DNA of 64,000 nt from Blasia pusilla (Eukaryota; Marchantiophyta; Marchantiopsida; Blasiales), in assembly GCA_050084515.1 (NCBI GenBank), contig CM114272.1:34038001-34102000 (forward strand), written 5' to 3'. The notes beneath the pieces were generated by a model, which saw only the letters and a list, made by a program, of their open reading frames with translations, was not told where the DNA came from and did not search any database. The first letter of the stretch is position 1, and every line of letters starts with the position of its first letter. Shown here piece after piece: positions 47,901-60,480 of the stretch. The position numbers and the translations under genes were made by a program.

Positions 47901-50756
47901 TCACTGGATCCATTCTAGTAGATCTGCTTATCATGTTTGTAGTGTGTAGCTCTCCTACAAGTCCTCCCAGCTTGAAGCTGGGCAACTACTCGGCAAGCCC
48001 TCTCACTTCTGATTTGGGAAAGGCTTGGAATTGGAATGAGATTGCTATACCCTCTCTCAAATATCAGCAAAAGGTGACTGCCCGGGCTCCCTTACTTTCT
48101 TTATTGGTTTTGAGACCTTCCATCAGAGTTGGAGTGTGTTCTCACATGTGAGCTATCGTACGGTTGCAGGTGGAGGATGCTTTATCATCTATGACTTATG
48201 AAGTGCTTAAGATACCGGTTGCACATGCTGAACTACTAAGAGCTGATTCTGAAGGTATGAGGTACCTTAGAAAGCCAGTACTTGGAGTATGTGGATGGAT
48301 GTAACACTCGTGATGGTCTGAAAAAGAAATTTTGAACAATAAATGCAGTTCTCTGCAGACTAGCGGATTTTTGTGAAACTGTGAAGGCATTTCAAAATAG
48401 AAGTGGAACCAAGCATGTGCAAAGTGTCTTCTCAATAAAAGATAATTGCCTTCAACAACCGCCAAAGAATCTCTGAGGGCAAGCATGGTATCTGACACGG
48501 ATTTTAATGACATCCTTCATATTTGATGTTGCAGGTTCAAAGCAACCCTTTGAGGCCATCTTTGTTTCTCCAAAACTTTCACAAGGGAAACAACAGCTGG
48601 GAGGCTCCAAGAAAATAGATCTTGCCCCTCTTGTTGTTGTACTCCATGGAGGCCCACATTCTGTATCCCAAACCACTTTCTCCAGGACATCAGCTTTTCT
48701 CTCGGCATTGGGCTTCAGTCTGCTGCATGTGAATTACAGGTATATTTTCCATGAAGTCCTTTGAGAAATTTGGAGTGGGTCTACTGTTTGAAAGCTCAGA
48801 TTCCCAAATATAAGAGATTCTTGCTGTGCTAAATGTCCCTGGGAATTCTGGTTCTCAACTAGCATGTCTTAGCCAAGTTTCAGTGTTGTGTTAAATCATC
48901 AGCAGGTCTTGATGATTGACTTGAATAAGTGACCACGAGTGTCACTACTACTTGAATGTGTGTACGCAGAGGCTCTTTAGGCTTTGGAGAGGAGGCACTC
49001 CAGTCTCTCCTCGGTAATGTTGGTCGTCAGGTACAAAATACGTGTCAAAATGACTTCCCAGAAACCCACATGGATTATTTTATGGAATTGCAAATGATTG
49101 CTAGTACAAGTATTAGCTGCCTCTCTATGCACAAAGTGGAATGCGACATTACCAGTGGATCTAACTTCCATGCTTGTGTCTTGAAGGACATGGTTTCCTG
49201 TGATCTGTACTTGTGTTCAGACACATGAAAGTAATCTGTAGTATCCCAGTATATCCTTCAAGATTATTTTATAATAAGAAGGATGCACCGAATTCTTTAG
49301 TTAGCAGTTATGCTGAGTGGGTCCCTATACTTTTTTCTTCCATAGTTCCTGCCCATTTGCAAATGCCTTTAAACAACCACTGTAATGTCTTTCACACTAC
49401 ATACAACGAAAATTTAAGAGGGTAAACATCACGATGGGCTATTTTTATCATCAAATCAGTTACATATGACAAGCTGTGTGGATCGCAGATGCAGTTTATT
49501 CTTTTGCTTTTCACTTGACCAATATGTCTTTTTTCTGGTTTTCAGGATGTAGGAGATGTACTTGTTGCTGTTGAGCATGTCATATCAGAAGGTCTGGCTG
49601 AGCGGGAGAAAATTGCAGTTCTAGGTGGATCTCATGGGGGATTCCTCACCAGTCACTTGATAGGCCAGGTAAGAAGCTTTATACCCTAGGTTATTTGTTA
49701 AAGATCATGATGCTTGTAATCATGTTTGAGTATAGAGATTCATTTGGAGAATTTGCGTCATTTCCAATGTATTGGGTGGATGATTTTTTTTTTCTTTATT
49801 CAGAGAGCATGGCAGTAGTGGCCAAGTTCTTGCCAATGTGAGGCTTGTTTTTTATCCATGTCTTAAACATTTGTTCAGGTGATAATGATATCTGGGTGTT
49901 GGTGTGCAGGCTCCTGATTCTTTTGTGACAGGAATACTTAGAAATCCTGTGTGCAATCTCTCATCCATGGTCGGAGTGACTGACATTCCTGATTGGTGCT
50001 ACGTGGAGGCGTTTGGAAGAGATGGCTTAAAGAAATATTCTGAAGTTCCTTCTGCCAGTGATCTGAGCGTTCTGTACAATGTCTCACCAGTTGCACACCT
50101 GTCTAAGGTGCGCCTTGATGTCTACATGTATTATGGCCACTCTCCTCTCCCTCAGGCCTTGTCTGTTACTCATGCTCTTATATCTGAATCGTTGTTGGTC
50201 TCACCAATGGAGCAGGTGAAAGTGCCCACATTATTTCTGCTGGGAGCTCAAGATCGAAGAGTGCCAGCTTCGAATGGGTTTCAGGTGGGATAATTATCTT
50301 CTCTTGATTGGCAGTTTGAGCCAAACTGACAGAGGTGTTGCTACCAGCTAGAGGCTGCCTTGCTGTGCTTGGCTATGCTTTGTTTGGTGTGATATCTTGG
50401 GAGGGAGAGACTACTCTCATACTATGATAGTGGACTAATTTTTTGGAATCTACTATGGCCTTGCAGTATGTTCAAGCTTTACGAGCTAAATTTCTGGAAG
50501 TGAAGGTCATAGTCTTCCCGGACGATATACACTCTATTGACAGGTAACTTGTCAGGGTCTGAATTAAAGGGCTTTTACATGTCAAGGCTTCCTTGAATAC
50601 ATCATAGCATCTGAAGAGGCAGTGTGATCACGTCTTGTAACTGGCTTTATTTTCTTTTGTGCACTTTATTCTTATCCACTTCGTGATGTCTGCAGGCCTC
50701 AGTCAGAGTTTGAAAGCTTATTAACGATAGGTCATTGGTTGAAACGGTTCCTATGA
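44976..50756 (+). CDS. AARE: Acylamino-acid-releasing enzyme (oxidised/acylated protein hydrolase), 17 exons
   Basis: Serine peptidase of the prolyl oligopeptidase family (S9) that removes N-acylated residues from peptides and degrades oxidised proteins. Exons: 44976-45117, 45349-45676, 45845-46078, 46295-46513, 46851-46925, 47121-47259, 47483-47634, 47724-47803, 47943-48073, 48170-48254, 48535-48739, 48970-49030, 49545-49668, 49910-50107, 50215-50284, 50467-50543 and 50695-50756; total 793 residues, all phases consistent. The N-terminal half is the beta-propeller (FYAIPNIDKAW, LVFLSAKAAVDSGAH, GFPGLYVSNL). The C-terminal hydrolase has LHGGPHSVS, NYR, RGSLGFGEEALQSL, the nucleophile GGSHGGF (exon 13), Asp in LGAQDRRVP (exon 15) and His in DDIHSIDRP (exons 16-17). 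An in-frame Met at 44955 would add 7 residues; no convincing transit peptide is seen. Confidence 0.94.
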
Positions 50757-51905
50757 TTTGTAGCAAACTCTGCACACATCAACTATCATAGATGGGGTTG
50801 ATATGTCCGACATTTTTTGTAAAGGACATTCTTTAGCATCTATTGAGGTGTGGGATGTATTCCTTTTTAAAGGAACCCAATGGAACATGTAGACGAAAGG
50901 TGTCATTGAACTTGAAGACTAGAATTGAGAAGAGTTCTCAATTCTATTGTTCTCATACTTATTGATGAGAAAGATGTTTGTGCGTATTGAAAACTAGTCT
51001 AAACCAATGGGATGGACGAATTTGAATTACCTCTCATAATTAACTGTCGAAAATTCTGAGGCTATCTTACATTGACTGGTGATCTTATTGCAAAATGAAT
51101 AAGGCTTCTCCAGTAATAAGAAAACAGCCGTAGATGCGAAGGTACTTGAAACAGAAAGAGGTGTTCAAACACTGTATTTTATGATTGGGACGGTTTACAT
51201 GTGAGTACAAGGTTCTTGGGATTGAAAATCCATCTACTCTATAATTTTTATTATTGAGACAACGATTCTAAAACACAAAGAGGATGAGTATATTTCTTAT
51301 CATACGCATAGTCAACAGAGTGAAAAAGTTAGTGAGAGCAATCACAGAATACAAAGAGGATAAGTAGATCTCTAATCACTCCATATCCATCTTTGCAAAT
51401 AGAAATTGACACTCCAGCAAGCCTTCAAACATGTTAATACATTTTCTCAAAGAAAATATCATCCATGCACAAAATGTCCACATAATGGACCCGATTATGC
51501 ACATGATACCCAGATAATGGCAGTCAGTTTTCCCCCACCAAGCTTCTCAAATGAGTGCTTGCAGAATTTACCTGGTGGGATGTCACTAGATTTTCAACTT
51601 TCAACATTTAGAAGGAAAGTAAATAGGCTGAGACATAAGCCAAAGGACTAATTTCTTGGCATGAATGCCAAATTCCCATGTGCATCATTACATATTAAAT
51701 TACAGTGGGAGGAGGGTCTAAAGAGAGGAACCTGCGTCTAAATGTTTAAGGGACTAGCCCTAACACTGTTCGTCAGACAATTTGTTCCATGGCCATCTGA
51801 CTCTGAATCAGCTGACATGATAAGTCTCCACTCAGCATAAGTCAGTTTCTGCATGGCATGTCTGACTTTCAATTGCACAGCCTTGAAAGAATTCTCACAG
51901 AAACT
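50757..51905. other. Convergent intergenic region between AARE and PARN
   Basis: Contains the 3' flanks of two genes facing each other. AT-rich; open frames are short and unassigned (51406-51651 + is the longest). No RNA gene or repeat was recognised. Confidence 0.45.
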
Positions 51906-54900
51906 TCAAGTGCCCTCATCATCTGTATCTTTCTGGTTTAGAGGAGTCTTTTGCTTTTTAGGCGTGGGAGAGACTTCCTCCTCATCGAACACACGTTTCA
52001 TCCACTTGCCATACCTAGAGATTGGCACAGGCAGCTCAGAGCCTTGTCCAACATCTTCATTGCTTTGAAAAGTTTTTGCTTCATTTATGCTTGAAGCTTT
52101 TTTTTTACTACTGTCTAGGTTGATGCAAGCACCCCTCCCATCCTGTGTGTCAGCTGATACAGACGGCCCACTGTGGGTCCTTTCAGGTTTGCGCCTCAGG
52201 ATCAACATATCAGCTGAAGATCTTCCATCCTGGACTGACTCCTTCCCAGATCCAGTTACAATTGTATCCTGGTATTTCCCAGAACCTACTGGTATCTCCA
52301 TGTCTTTGTGGTTGTCAACACGAGCTACTCGAACCTCAGGATTGCCTAGTCCTAACAAATCTGCTGAGATCCCCATCGTCTCTGTTGACAATGGCGATCT
52401 ACAAATCTGCTCATAATCTGCAAATCTTGCAACCTTAATATCCCTCAAATCAACTGATCCTGGTGTTCCCAGGGTAAGATAGAAAGCTAGGAAAAAATTC
52501 TCCAAAATTGCAGCACTCCTGAACTCTACAAACGCAGAACTTCTATCTAAAGAATATATATCCACATTTGCCATGCGTTTTTCCTTGAGACAGACCTGCA
52601 CTATTCCCCTCAAAATATCTACGTGGATTTTTGAAGGGTTTCCCCACACAAGCATTACATTCTCTCGATTGACCTGACGGTGTGGTGGAGGTAGTTGACC
52701 ACGAGGAGCCTTGTCTCCAGTTGCTTCATTCCCTGTCCTCAAATCCAGTGCTAACTGCCCTTTGAAATTTTGAAGCATAAGAAGATTTGTATAGCTGGCC
52801 AAACCGTTCTGGGGGGGAAATTGAGCTATTGCAGCTTTAGGGAGGGATCGAATAGTTGCTACGTCCACTTGCAAAAGATGACAGACTTGAGCAAATACAG
52901 CTCCTGTCATGTAAGCATCAAAACCTGCCTCGTGCTTCAGACCTGTATCTGTCCCGCCAGAGTATCTGGGAAGAACAATTAAAACATTAATCAAGAGGTA
53001 TCCCGTGCTGCGCAAACTCTAAAATCACTGTCTAATGAGGAGACTAACCCCAATCCCACATGGACTTCTGAAAAAAGTTGGAAAAATGCTTTTGAAAGGA
53101 ATCATGAAAGACTCACCTCTGAAGGTCACTGGAAATTTCCACCTTCACCCTCGGAAGCGTTTTGTTGGTTATTTTTGGTTTACCATTGTAAAATCGTCTA
53201 GGTATTCCTGCTTGATCTGAAAAGCCCTGACAGAGTTGTTGATATACAATGGCTAGTGAGGTACTTTTATTCACATTTGCTTCCCGTAGAGCTGGTTCAG
53301 TTTTCAGTAAATACTTAGTATCCAAAATACAAGGAAAATGCCGATGGAGGGAAGCTGAGAATTCCACCACATTAGATGGTAACGGCCCCAAGAATTTGTC
53401 ATGCAGATGGGCCAAGTCTGCACAGCGAAAGGTAATATCCTGTAAGACATCTGACCCATCACGGGTAAGAAACTTAAAAAATAAGTACTCTGAATCCCTC
53501 TGCACTAGCTTGGCTTTCTCAAGACTGGCACCAACTTAAAATGACCACCTTTAGGGAATCTGGGAGCACCAAAAGCATCATGCTATCACTCAAAACACAG
53601 GCAGCACAAGCATTATACCCAGTAGGCAGTTGTGGCCAATAAGCGGTAGCCCAGCTGCTTCAATCGCATCAACAACTTTGCGAAAACCCACGGCTTGAAA
53701 TACCAGGGCCTCTTGCTTTTGCTTGTTTTCCTCCTCCAACTCTGCCTGAGTTCATATTGCCAAGTTAGCATAGCCAAAAAGCAACTTTCAAGACGTTCAT
53801 GATCTTACAGGGCACCTGACAAAACTCACTGTAGCCTCAAGAGGGAAGAATAGCACACCTTAAGTTTCAACTTGTCCTCCTTGGAAGTAGTAAAGAAAAT
53901 TCTAACTTGCTTACGCTCATCTGGATTAGGCTGGTCTAGTATTACAGCAACCAGGTCCTGAAAATCCCTGCGTATTACCTAGTCACATCAAAATCAGAGG
54001 CAAATCACACCTATAGGATAGCATCCTGCATCAATTTACAATTGTAAAAGTCCATCATAGATGTACAATTCTGTAAACATCGTAACCTCTCTACTACTTC
54101 CAAGCCTTGGCAAAGCAAATTCTAATAAGTAACTTGAACACTTTGCTGCAAGTTTATAGCAAGTTCATCATAAAGTCTACAAACAGTTTCAAAGAATTTA
54201 AACAATTTGCACCGGATGACAAGAGCAGCTCTCTCACTTGCTTGACCAGCCGAGCTTGATTATTACCAAGAATATCCACAAGATAAGAGGCGCGGAGACT
54301 GGCAGAACTTCCACCAGTAGAGTTTTTTTCCCTCCCAGGAGTTGGAGAACTAGGTCTCTCAGGCTTGTACGAAGAGTCCCCACTTGGAACATCTGTTTCC
54401 GACATATTGATAGGGACAGTCTGCGTTTTGTTGGAATTTGTACTCCAATCATTTGATCCTTCCCCAGGATTTGTCCACTCCCATCGCTGCTGACTTCTCA
54501 ACACACCATCCCGCCATTGGCCTACTTGAACTCTTACTTTCTCAGAGAACAAAACGTCACCTGTTCTAGTAAGAGGTATTTCAGGTTCACATTCTGCACG
54601 TAACTTTATCCATTTCTGAGATTCTTCAGTGAGGCCAAGTTTAACCCTTGCCAACTCCTCTTGCTCCCTTGACAAATAAGAAATTCCTGCATGAAGATGC
54701 CATTAAGGGTGAAAACGTGAGAATACTTTCCCTGAAAGTTGCCAGAAGATCCTTCAAAATATGAAAGAAATTCCAGATTGAAGTATGATGGCTTCTCTTC
54801 TAGATCATTTTCTACCACAAACTATAAAAGATGCCATTTCCGGTGAAAATGTGAGAATACTTTCACCAAACCTTTCCAGAAGATTAGTCAAAATATGAAA

Positions 54901-56324
54901 GTACTTTCAGATTGAAGTACTGTGGCTTCACTTCTAAATCATTTTCTACCACAAACTAATAAAGACAGCTCTGGAAGACATGAATGTATCAAACCATTGA
55001 ACTGGACTAGCTGCACCTGTGAGAACTAAAGAAAGGAGCTCCACACTTCGAATCAGTTAGGCGAAACGTGTCTGCTCACCATTATAAACGGTAGTGTTGA
55101 AGTCAAATCGGTGCTTGGCAAGAAACTCCAAAGAAGCTGGTTGACAAAAATAGCTTCGGGATGGCATTTCTAAAGGAAGTTCATTCCGAGGAAATATGTA
55201 GAAGTTATACCTGCACACATGTACATTCCATGTTAGGTCATGGAATTTTGCTCGATTCGTTACATACGTAGGTTTGGTATAGCTGCAGACTGTCTCACAA
55301 AAGTTTTCAAGCGGGACAACGCAACTATTTGACATGAACGTCAGCAGCTCTAACCAACATATCGTTGCAAGGCTCGATGAAATTTACTAATCCAACACAC
55401 GGCATATGCTTGCTTCTAAAGCTGATTTCTTATCACGCCAAGGATAAGAAATCAGTCCAAGGCATATCCTTCTAAAGCAAGGATATGCCGTGTGGGGACG
55501 GATAAGAATGCCAGAAGTTGCACACAATCTGCTTTACAAATCAACCTCAAAACGTCTGGCCGTCTCCTACGAAGTCTTAATTACGGCGAAGCATTCTTCA
55601 GAAATTTCATGTTTAAGGTCTTCCTAACGTGGAAAACCTTACAGGGATATTTCTCCTGGGCTACAAAAGTCTGATGCCAGACGCCCACTACCACGGTGGT
55701 GAAACTCAAACGCAAAATTAGCAAGATGTCTCGTCCATCAACGACAAGAGAACGCGAAGCGCGGAAGCTGAACGGTCGACCTTTCGTGACACCGAGACGT
55801 GTGAAACATATAGGCTTCGCTACAACGGACGTGCAGATCGAATTACATTTAGTTCATTGAGGGAGCACAAAATGAAATGGCTACAGCATCACGTATCAAG
55901 AAGCTCATAAACAACCACGCACACAGGGAACAGATGCCTACGGGTACGCAATAAATTTTTGTCCGGGCTCATCCCACTTGAAAGGGCAAACTCCGCATTG
56001 CCACACAGCGAAGGACTCAGCAGAATGCTTCACATGCAAATAGCGAGTGTCACACGTATCCAATTCCGTGTGACGTCGCCACGGAGTAGTCTCTACGCCC
56101 GTCATCTCGAAGTCCATTGCCACAAAATCTGCTGTCTGCAAGTGCAGCACCAGCTGCTCATAACTCTCCCAGAAGGAAGCTTTCGTCACGTTCGCCATCA
56201 CAATCGGACGCACCCTGGGGGCAGAATTATTGTAAGAAAAGCGTGGCCGCGCGGCTGTTGAAATCGGCCTTGTCCAAACCCTGACAGCGTTAACGCTTGG
56301 TAACAGCAGTCGACAAGGAGCCAT
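51906..56324 (-). CDS. PARN: Poly(A)-specific ribonuclease PARN (AHG2-type), 7 exons, mitochondrial-like N-terminus
   Basis: A DEDD-family 3'-5' exonuclease that shortens poly(A) tails; the Arabidopsis orthologue AHG2 acts on mitochondrial transcripts. Exons on the minus strand: 55942-56324, 55080-55210, 54238-54686, 53859-53978, 53619-53745, 53117-53417 and 51906-52965; 856 residues, phases consistent. Catalytic residues are Asp and Glu in MDFEMTG (exon 1), Asp in DLAHLHDKFLGPLPSN (exons 5-6 join) and the Asp in KHEAGFDAYMTG (exon 7). GHNC and the KFLGPLP block are typical. The N-terminus (MAPCRLLLPSVNAVRVWTRP) is basic, hydroxylated and free of acidic residues, as in a mitochondrial presequence. 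The C-terminal region has an RRM-like stretch (ENVMLVWGNPSK) and a basic cluster (PKKQK) near the end. It is longer than many PARNs because of a Ser/Pro-rich insert in exon 3. Exon 3-4 borders are the least certain. Confidence 0.93.
54696..54964. repeat. Tandem duplication (unit about 134 bp) in PARN intron 2
   Basis: Copies start at 54696 and 54830 with gatgccatt and share gtgagaatactttc, tcaaaatatgaaag, cagattgaagta and atcattttctaccacaaact in order. Both lie in the intron between exons 2 and 3. Confidence 0.8.
55395..55494. repeat. Imperfect inverted repeat in PARN intron 1
   Basis: Left arm 55395-55435 (acacacggcatatgc ... gatttcttatc) pairs with right arm 55443-55494 (gataagaaatcag ... 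ggatatgccgtgtg). The 13-bp inner stem and the outer gcatatgccgtgtg stem are well matched; the right arm has an extra segment that itself repeats the ggcatatcc/ggatatgcc theme. It could be a small fold-back transposon relic. Confidence 0.75.
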
Positions 56325-58239
56325 GCCTTCTTCCTAAAATTTTCCTGCCGCCCTTCCTGCAACAACAGCTTCTCCGCATGCTATTTGATTGATTCCCTTC
56401 GCACTACCATGAAGGCTCCTCGCGCATGACCATAAGCCATTGGATTCTACTTTTTCCCTACCGCCCCCGTCATCGGTCTCGTCTCCGGAGCAGCTTCTCG
56501 GCGTGCAACTGAATCCCTTCACCTCCCAATTACTCCCGCACCGGTGCTCCTTGGGAATCCACGATTCATCCTGTGATTCTCCTTCCTTCTCTTCATCACT
56601 AAACCAGATCAAGCAATCCTCCTGTCCAATTTCTACGCCCTGCGACCTCCTCCTCCGACCTTCAAATCATGCACCTCATATTTTTCTCATGCCCTACTCG
56701 ATCTCACTCTCCCCATGCTCGGATCCCCCGTCCTTCACGACAAGCATGTCTCCACACATCCGTGCTCACGCCTCGCCAGCTTCCGTCGCGCGCCGCTCAC
56801 TTCCATAGCCAAGGCAGCCTGCTGATGGCGCGCTCAAGCTACTCGTTGCGGGCAGGATTTACTCCCACCTTTCTTCCTAACATCCGTCCTTGTACGGTTT
56901 ATAGAGGTTTATATGTTAAACCGTACGTTTAGAAAATAATTAATAAACACATGTCGACACCTTCCACCGTTCTTTCAGAAGTAACGGTTCATGCTCACGG
57001 AGTATGCACCCTAAAATTTTCTTTTTGATCCACTTTCTAGTCTACGGAACTTTGACTTCCTCATTCTTGTTTTCTAGGATTTTAATTCTAAGAGGTATCC
57101 ATATTCTTGGATTAGTGACGACTCACGATGTGATTAGAGAGGTGATAACATCAATGGCTCGTACTGAATAGTACGTTATTATGCGAGTGGAAACTACATA
57201 TCTTACATGTTATTTTATGGAAAACATGTTACTCTTGTTATGCTTTTAGATAGCTTTCAACTATTAGATGATATGGTGGTTGTTGACCCAACACGTTCTT
57301 ATTGGTATGTTGGGCTATACCTACCAACGTTTTGATGATCAGTTTATTCCTCTTATAGTGGAAGTTTACTTTTGAGCATTTGCATGTGTCTTTTGGTTCT
57401 CTCTTGAAAACATGTGCTCACCATTCCCCTTCTTATATTCAATCTCTATCCGTTTTCACAACATGCACAAACATTGGTGTTCATACTTCAAGTTAAAATG
57501 GTTAATGACTACTCTCCTCATTGTCCATTCTTGTTTGACCAACCACTAGTGTTCATGTCATTTTTTTAAAGATTTTAATCGTCTTGTTTGTTGAGAGGGG
57601 TTTTAGGTTTGCTCATTGTTATTTTCCTTTCGTATTTTTTTTAATTTCTTGCTTCCTTCTCTTCTTAGGATGTTGTTGCATTTCCTTGTACACATTTGAG
57701 GTTTGCTTTTTAAATAAAGTGGACTAGTGTACAACTCCTGCCATGCACAGGAGTGAAGGGACTAATGATGTTGCACAAAAAATCAAAATTATTTCTTGTT
57801 GTCCGTAGTACGGGAAATATGTTTTTGGTGCCCAGTTGCCAAATATCAAGCAGACATGTGTTTATAAATCAAGAAGGCACTCTCCAATAATAATATAGAT
57901 TTCTTATGGTGCAAAAGTAAAGAGGGAGGTTATTTGTTTGTGTCTATTCTCTAGTTATTGAGACTATGTTGAATGTATGGAATTCCATTTCAAGAAGTTT
58001 TTTGGGAAAAATTATCAACTAAAGAGGCTTTCAAATTTTTAGAAAATTAGTATATTTTAGAGATAAATATTTTTGGATTGTGTTGTGAAACATATTGGAA
58101 AGTCAATCGCACATTTGCAAGTCCTTTGTGAGTTTGTTATGGATCCATTACTAGCCCATTGCATGCCAACTATGAGTCATTGTGACCATCTTGCAATCGT
58201 AATAAAATATAACTTCAAAGTCAGGTTGGAATCACAGTC
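56325..58239. other. PARN upstream region and AT-rich spacer
   Basis: 56325-56900 is C/T-rich and GC-richer, fitting the promoter and 5' leader of PARN read on the minus strand. The + frames at 56440-56808 and 56669-56932 are low-complexity Ser/Pro-rich artefacts. From 56930 on the DNA is AT-rich with no recognisable gene. Confidence 0.4.
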
Positions 58240-58324
58240 TTGCGAGTCGGGCACTTGCAACATCGCACTACAATCGCAACACACCTGCAATGTTCGATTG
58301 TAGTGCGGCTCCTAAGACTCGCAA
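58240..58324. repeat. Two-stem hairpin (85 bp)
   Basis: Inner perfect 13-bp arms are 58264-58276 (cgcactacaatcg) and 58295-58307 (cgattgtagtgcg). Outer 9-bp arms are 58240-58248 (ttgcgagtc) and 58316-58324 (gactcgcaa). The internal loop between the stems is asymmetric. It could be a MITE core or a fold-back remnant; a small-RNA precursor is possible but unsupported. Confidence 0.8.
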
Positions 58325-59479
58325 AGTTGCTCCAAGTGTAGTAGTGAATTTGATATGATTGGGTGATATAGCCATATGTAAGTTATGTTATGCCACCAAA
58401 GTCATTGTTTTCAATGGTAATTGTCACGATCTTATATGAATTGGTGAGGTATTGTCAATATATACTAATGGTGTCAATGTGCTTAACATTATTTCCAAAT
58501 GGATGTTGGTCTCTGGCTTTGTAAGGGATCCAACACATGATACAGTACCTGAGGTGGTAGGACCATCATTGTGCACACCTTATGAGATGATGTGTGCACT
58601 AAGGATCTACGGTAACCACTGTGTATTTTTGGGATTTGTTTTGTCTTTTATCATATTATTGGAGATAAGACTAAGGTATTAGACTTGTGGTGGTGCTAAT
58701 TGAAAATTGGATTGTTATGGTTGGTAGCAGAATGTACCAAGGCCTATGAGAGATGGGGCAACAAGCCCATTCTTATGAGGAAAAAATTGGTAGCATGTGG
58801 ATCATACCCATGAGAAAGTTTTGATCTCCATTCAAAGTTGGTGAAGCAATGACAACTAGTAATGCTCTAGACAATGGTAAGGGTTATGATATAGGAATCC
58901 AAGGTGGAATTGGTGGTAATGGGTTTGGTGGTGACTTCTATTATGGAGAATGTAGTAGATTACAACACCTTGGATGGAGGAGTTGCTTGACAACTGGCGA
59001 TTGAGTGTGCATTGGTTATCCCTAGTTTCTTCTTGTTGTAAAACACACCAAGGGTGTGTTTGGTTTGGTTTGGCCCTCTCATGCAATGTATTGGCCCGAG
59101 AGCGAGCTCCTTGACCCTACATCACAACCCTTGATGGGGATGTGGCGACATGCACTGCTCTAAGTTTGGGATTGTAGTAGTTTGAGTTGGAGAGGTGTCC
59201 GTTTTAAATTTGAACGACCCTTGATTGTTTGAGTGAAACGTAATTCATGATGTAATAGATATGAGTTGATGGTGAGAGTATATACAAAACACCCTATAAA
59301 TAAGTAGATGCTATTGGCTAGCTTGGGCAATAGTGATTGGTGCTTAGTTGTATGATGTGCTTGTTGGTGGTGTTGCATGTTTGGTATCATACGGGGTTTA
59401 TGTTGGACTATTGGGAGGATTCGGGCTTCTATCGGTTGGATTAGTAGTCAAGCTATGGTCATGCCATTTGTTTGCAAAG
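58325..59479. other. Spacer, probably decayed retroelement body
   Basis: G/T-rich on the + strand like the gypsy relics in this window, but no RT, integrase or methyltransferase motif could be read. It may be the upstream body of the relic that follows. Confidence 0.35.
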
Positions 59480-60480
59480 GCTTGTGATTGATAATATTGG
59501 TGGTGTGCAACATGATGTAATGGCGAAAGTTACTTCGTACCAAAGTGAGAAATGCGTTCCCATTGCAAGTCCACTACAAGTCCTATTTTGCAACTCTAAT
59601 TTTTGCAATTCCATTAGGAGGTAACTATGGCTCCATATAGCTTTTTGCCAGTCTATGTAGCTACCATTGACCTTCCATATTAGGGGCCAATGGTAGACCC
59701 ATGTGAGTTGCTGCAACATAGTGCAGATGGGTACATCTACCATACGTTGAGTGAGGCCTCCGTTCTAGAGAGTGAAGATACTAGCAATAGAGGTGCAATG
59801 GGGTTATTGATATTGGTATCCACTGATGTGTGAGAGTGTTTGGTGGATTGTGTGTAATCCCCACATGCTTGTTAGGGGAATGATGTAGGTATGGTGACAA
59901 TGTTGTCAATAGAGTCTTGAGTATGAGAAGTTGTTGGTAAGGAGTGAGATGAGATGTTATGATTTGTCTCATTTGGATATCTTGGCAAGATAGTATGATA
60001 TTCCATTTTGGGAGTGCGTGATTATTAATGAGCATTTTTTGTGGAGGGAATAGGGTTGGAGGTTCATGACCTAGGTGGGGTTGTTTCTACAACGGTTGTG
60101 TGAGATGGTGGTTTGTGAGGGTGGTATATGACATGTTTGACGCCACCCTTGGATGTGATTTTTCAGGGACAATGGTTATGTCCCACATGCACATATTGTG
60201 TTCTAGATGGTCAATGTTTAGTGAGAGTGACATGGATTGTAGATAGGCGACTAATGATGGGGCAAGCGAGCACCTGATCTCTTGATCTTATCAGTAGAAA
60301 TATGCATGTTACTCTCGGCGCGAAACTTGATTATTTGGGGTTGGAGAGAGTCAATTACATGGCCTTTTGACTCAATGGTGTATATAACTATTGGATGTGT
60401 TGTGTTAATTTATATTTTTGTGTATATGACAACAATATATGTTGTGGTATGATTTGTATGTGTGTGAAACAAATCTATTG
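59480..60480 (+). mobile_element. Second relic of the DNMT/PHD gypsy family (integrase tail, PHD, LTR start)
   Basis: The clearest match is at 60130-60200, where one frame reads WYMTCLTPPLDVIFQGQWLC and then PTC, collinear with the PHD end of the main element (WHMMCLTPRMDVVP and CPRC). Directly after it, tggattgtagataggcgact and catgatggggcaagcgagc-like text parallels 35129-35170. Upstream, 59700-59810 parallels the integrase tail. LTR-like sequence (acaatatatgttgtggtatg) closes it near 60475. The zinc-ligand His of the PHD is Tyr here and frames are broken. Confidence 0.65.
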
